Assembly (NCBI GenBank): GCA_020724205.1
Contig: DYHK01000030.1
Location: 1-7,250 of the forward strand
Direction: 5' to 3'
Source: Candidatus Aenigmatarchaeum sp.
Lineage (GTDB): Archaea; Nanobdellota; Nanobdellia; Pacearchaeales; GW2011-AR1
Length of the DNA stretch: 7,250 nt
Below are positions 5,280 to 7,250 of the stretch, in pieces (within the stretch, counting starts at the first letter, position 1; each line of letters begins with the position of its first letter). The translations under genes were made by a program, and so were the position numbers. The notes beneath the pieces are model-generated. The model had not been told where the DNA came from. It did no database searches and was given only the letters and a program-made list of their open reading frames with translations.

Positions 5280-5972
5280 ATGAGTGAAAATAATAAGGAT
5301 AATAAATTAACACAAGAGGAAGTATGGGATAAGATTGCTCCTTTGTGGAATAAGAATAAGAAGATTCCATTTGGAGATGATGAGAAGGGGAATTTATTTA
5401 GTAAGGTAATTGATTCTAAAAGTGACGAGAGAATTCTTGATTTAGGATGCGGAAGCGGAAGGAATTTTATTTCTATTAAAGAGGTTGGTTTTAGAGGAGC
5501 TTTGTATGGGGTGGATTTTTCTTTTGAGATGTTGAGGTATGCTAAGAAGAATGCAGAAGAGCTTGGAATGAGTGTTATATTGAAGAGGTCTAAGACTTCT
5601 GATTTAGATTTTGAGGATGGATTCTTTGATAAGGTGCTTTGCATTGCAACCCTTCATTGTGTTGAGAATGAAAAAGAAAGAGAGGAGACGGTTAGGGAAA
5701 TTTATAGGGTTTTAAGAGTTGGGGGAAGATTATTAATTACAACTTGGAATAAAAACTCTAGAAGATGGAAGAATAAGCCTAAGGAGAAGTATGTTGGCTG
5801 GAATTTAAATCCAGAGAATCAAGATAAGAATATTGAAGATAATGTGAAGAGGTATTATTACTTATATGATCAGAATGAATTAATTGACTTACTAGAAAGT
5901 GCAGGATTTAAGATAATTCAGAAGAATAGAGATGATTCTAGGAATATAGTTATTATTGCTGAGAAGAGTTAA
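5280..5972 (+). CDS. class I SAM-dependent methyltransferase, Trm9/ALKBH8-like
   Basis: Probably a cytoplasmic tRNA methyltransferase. Trm9-type enzymes methylate 5-carboxymethyluridine at position 34 to the methyl ester mcm5U, in eukaryotes with the helper Trm112. The Rossmann-fold motifs are clear: motif I LDLGCGSGRN (53-62), acidic motif II GVDFS (77-81), DLDFEDGFFDKVLCIATLHCV (108-128) and RVLRVGGRLLITTW (143-156). The start VWDKIAPLWNKNKKIPF resembles the yD-x-IA-x-x-F...P entry of Trm9. The hallmark HH after the A-x-x-H position appears as LHCV. RYYYLYDQNELIDLLESAGF (191-210) matches the RYYHxFxxxEL...AGF tail of Trm9/ALKBH8. The length of 230 fits. It lies close to elp3, whose product would be its substrate. 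A generic methyltransferase of family 11 type is the alternative. It has its own promoter; no T-run terminator is seen. Confidence 0.8.
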   Translation: MSENNKDNKLTQEEVWDKIAPLWNKNKKIPFGDDEKGNLFSKVIDSKSDERILDLGCGSGRNFISIKEVGFRGALYGVDFSFEMLRYAKKNAEELGMSVILKRSKTSDLDFEDGFFDKVLCIATLHCVENEKEREETVREIYRVLRVGGRLLITTWNKNSRRWKNKPKEKYVGWNLNPENQDKNIEDNVKRYYYLYDQNELIDLLESAGFKIIQKNRDDSRNIVIIAEKS

Positions 5973-6246
5973 GAATGTGAAACATAAGTAAAATCGGTAA
6001 TTTAAAATTTAAATGTTAGTAAATGTGTCTAAAATCCATAGGCTAGATTATGTAAACTGATAAATGATATAAGGATTATATAGATAAAGCTGACTAAGTT
6101 AATTAATTTACTTTAAATGTTGAAATTTTCTCTTATGAAAATTTGTTATGGTCTATTTACATTATTTTAACAATCTACTTCTACCAAACTTCTTATACTT
6201 TAAATGATATACTTAACTGATAATTATTAGAGATATTATTTTCATT
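5973..6246. other. 274-bp convergent intergenic region, very AT-rich
   Basis: This lies between the convergent methyltransferase and NUDIX genes. It is unusual here because other convergent pairs have no gap. I see no tRNA, no convincing small ORF (the longest with ATG that I noticed is 15 codons, 6013-6060) and no long T-run. It contains a small hairpin at 6123-6144. It may hold terminators, a non-coding RNA or the remains of a lost gene; nothing in it decides. Confidence 0.5.
6123..6144. repeat. 8-bp inverted repeat with 6-nt loop
   Basis: AAATTTTC (6123-6130) and GAAAATTT (6137-6144) are perfect arms around TCTTAT. The stem has one G-C pair and is weak. It lies between convergent genes and could assist termination, but no T-run follows directly. 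Confidence 0.35.
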
Positions 6247-6690
6247 TTACCTAATTTGTTTATTAACAATCTCTAAAGCTTTCTTTTGATTTGGCCAGGT
6301 TAGAAGTTCCATGGCTTGAGTGTAAGATAATAATTTATACTCAGAGTGCTCTTTTTTGTCTAGTTTTATTCTTCCTGGTTTTACTTGTGCTGAGAACAAC
6401 TGAAATGTCTGCCCTATGTAAGATCTTGATTTTTTTGTATTCTTATCGTAAGTATATTTCCCTTTATAATCATAAGATTCTATTAGTTTTGGAGTGAGAT
6501 TTGTTTCTTCCTTTAACTCACGGATAACTGCTAACATAGGAGTTTCACTTTTTTCTATTCCTCCTTTAGTAAACTCCCATCCAATCCAATGAAGCTTTCT
6601 TTTAAGTAGTATATATTTTATAGAATTTGATTTTTTAATATAAGGAACAACAAAAATAGCTTTTCTGTATACTTTTTTTTTAATTTTCAT
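6247..6690 (-). CDS. NUDIX hydrolase
   Basis: NUDIX proteins hydrolyse nucleoside diphosphates linked to another group, using Mg2+ at the Nudix box. The box is clear at G43-x5-E49-x7-R57-E-L-K-E61-E62-T-N-L65, matching GX5EX7REUXEEXGU except that N64 replaces the usual Gly. The stretch before it, KLHWIGWEFTKGGIE, resembles the WxFPKGxxE entry of Ap4A hydrolase-like and MutT-like proteins. The 147 residues make a single-domain enzyme with a basic start (MKIKKKVYRK). Substrate cannot be told; candidates are Ap4A, oxidised or other nucleotides, or capped RNA 5' ends. Its ATG touches the stop codon of the upstream 165-aa gene (TAAATG), so the two form an operon with likely translational coupling, and the pair may work together. 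The gene ends in the convergent AT-rich intergenic region. Confidence 0.92.
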   Translation of the reverse strand: MKIKKKVYRKAIFVVPYIKKSNSIKYILLKRKLHWIGWEFTKGGIEKSETPMLAVIRELKEETNLTPKLIESYDYKGKYTYDKNTKKSRSYIGQTFQLFSAQVKPGRIKLDKKEHSEYKLLSYTQAMELLTWPNQKKALEIVNKQIR

Positions 6691-7188
6691 TTATTTAAGC
6701 TTTTTAACAATGTCAAATAAGCTGAATTTTTCAAATTTAAGTATTGAATGAGATTCGTCATCTATATGTACTTTAATTACTCCCATATCTGTTGTCAGAC
6801 AATTTAGATTCCATATAAGTTTTCCATCGAGAATTTGGAGAATTGCAATTATCTTCTGAAGCTTAGAAGTAACTGTGTGATTCTTCATTTCATCCTGAAC
6901 TAGTCCTTTAAGCACATCAAGATCAAGATTAATTTTCTGAGATATTTTTCCAGGAACTAAATTTGAAGATCCTTCTGATTCTTTGAGTTCAACATTATTA
7001 CTATCAAGCATAAATGTAGCTATTTTCTTTGTTTTAGGAATATAATAGTCGAGCTGGTGTATATTTTTCTTTGTCTCAAGATCAATTACAAAAAAACCTG
7101 CTGAAAAATATGCTTTAGGGTTTTTAGTTTGAAATTTCTTAAATTCTTTTGAGCTATTTAGCTTGTCTATATATGGTTGTATTTTCAT
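6691..7188 (-). CDS. hypothetical protein, 165 aa, first gene of the NUDIX operon
   Basis: I cannot assign a function. It has 165 residues and is soluble, Lys-rich and alpha/beta by appearance. There is an N-terminal helix (MKIQPYIDKLNSSKEFKKFQ), then a beta region at about 26-62 with AYFSAGFFVIDLETKKN and DYYIPKTKKIATFM. A flexible stretch (64-86) and a long helix at about 91-120 follow. A second strand region is at 123-143 (KLIWNLNCLTTDMGVIKVHID), before a final helix ending DIVKKLK. One cysteine is present (C130). The opening resembles uncharacterised proteins I associate with DPANN archaea, but this is memory, not a search. The stop is immediately followed by the NUDIX ATG, so they are cotranscribed. 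Its ATG is the only Met near the start. The upstream TATA-like element is 6 nt closer than elsewhere. Confidence 0.75.
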   Translation of the reverse strand: MKIQPYIDKLNSSKEFKKFQTKNPKAYFSAGFFVIDLETKKNIHQLDYYIPKTKKIATFMLDSNNVELKESEGSSNLVPGKISQKINLDLDVLKGLVQDEMKNHTVTSKLQKIIAILQILDGKLIWNLNCLTTDMGVIKVHIDDESHSILKFEKFSLFDIVKKLK

Positions 7189-7203
7189 TTTACTCTTTTT
7201 TAT

Positions 7204-7211
7204 TATTTAAA
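7204..7211 (-). promoter_or_regulatory. possible TATA box of the 165-aa/NUDIX operon
   Basis: The minus strand reads TTTAAATA, starting 23 nt before the ATG at 7188 rather than the 29 nt seen elsewhere. Either this is not the promoter or the transcript starts from a different element further upstream. Confidence 0.3.
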
Positions 7212-7216
7212 TGATT

Positions 7217-7230
7217 GATATTCTAATATC
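7217..7230. repeat. short palindrome upstream of the NUDIX operon
   Basis: GATATT and AATATC are perfect 6-bp inverted arms around a 2-nt centre, just upstream of the TATA-like element. This is a possible operator; such short AT-rich symmetry may be chance. Confidence 0.3.
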
Positions 7231-7250
7231 TGCTTCAATTAATTCTTTTT

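Noticed and set aside
5273..5644. 123-codon open frame antisense to the methyltransferase
   Set aside because: It is Ser/Leu/Phe-rich shadow sequence opposite clear SAM-binding motifs.
6013..6060. 15-codon ORF (MLVNVSKIHRLDYVN) in the intergenic gap
   Set aside because: It is too short to judge, and the nearest TATA-like sequence is only 12 nt upstream.
6055..6096. Possible C/D-box guide RNA (ATGATA-like box followed by CTGA)
   Set aside because: The C box departs from RTGATGA, and no proper D'/C' pair or closing stem is seen; such short AT-rich matches are expected by chance.
6291..6497. 68-codon open frame antisense to the NUDIX gene
   Set aside because: It is opposite a well-supported NUDIX frame and shows no promoter at the usual spacing.
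1..7250. CRISPR array, tRNA, rRNA, transposon or attachment site
   Set aside because: No regularly spaced repeats, cloverleaf-like GC-rich stretch, transposase motif or paired terminal repeats were seen on reading both strands.

Overview
The window looks archaeal. It is strongly AT-rich and holds the C-terminal part of an archaeal-type glutamyl-tRNA synthetase, a type IV pilin with a class III (prepilin-peptidase) signal, an Elp3 radical-SAM/GNAT enzyme and a divergent squalene/phytoene-synthase-like protein. Six of the genes have a TATA-like box starting exactly 29 nt before the ATG, as expected for leaderless archaeal mRNAs. Compact tail-to-tail packing, many small unrecognised proteins and low GC suggest a small-genome archaeon, perhaps of the DPANN group (Woesearchaeota/Pacearchaeota-like). 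That placement is an inference.

Layout: (1) 1-627 (+), the 3' end of gltX, facing an unrecognised 121-aa gene (630-995, -). (2) A divergent intergenic region, then a pilin gene (1141-1569, +) with its own promoter and a T-rich terminator. (3) A 78-aa unknown (1656-1892, +) that overlaps tail-to-tail with a 90-aa two-helix membrane protein (1879-2151, -). (4) A 278-aa divergent class I isoprenoid synthase homologue (2256-3092, +), whose stop abuts the stop of elp3 (3093-4508, -). (5) A divergent promoter region carrying a perfect 28-bp palindrome, then a 153-aa unknown (4577-5038, +) whose reading frame appears to continue, one frame off, to 5235. (6) A Trm9/ALKBH8-like SAM methyltransferase (5280-5972, +). 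(7) About 270 bp without a convincing gene. (8) A two-gene minus-strand unit: a 165-aa unknown (6691-7188) followed with no gap by a NUDIX hydrolase (6247-6690).

Themes: translation and tRNA biology recur (GluRS, Elp3, Trm9-like methyltransferase). Elp3 makes cm5U34 and Trm9-type enzymes methylate it to mcm5U34, so the two nearby genes could act in sequence on tRNA wobble uridines. The least expected gene is the SQS/PSY-like protein: it keeps both Asp-rich motifs but lacks several flanking residues that bind diphosphate in known enzymes. The best structural curiosities are the palindrome in the elp3 divergent promoter and the probable frameshift at about 5020-5038. I saw no CRISPR array, transposon, rRNA or tRNA.
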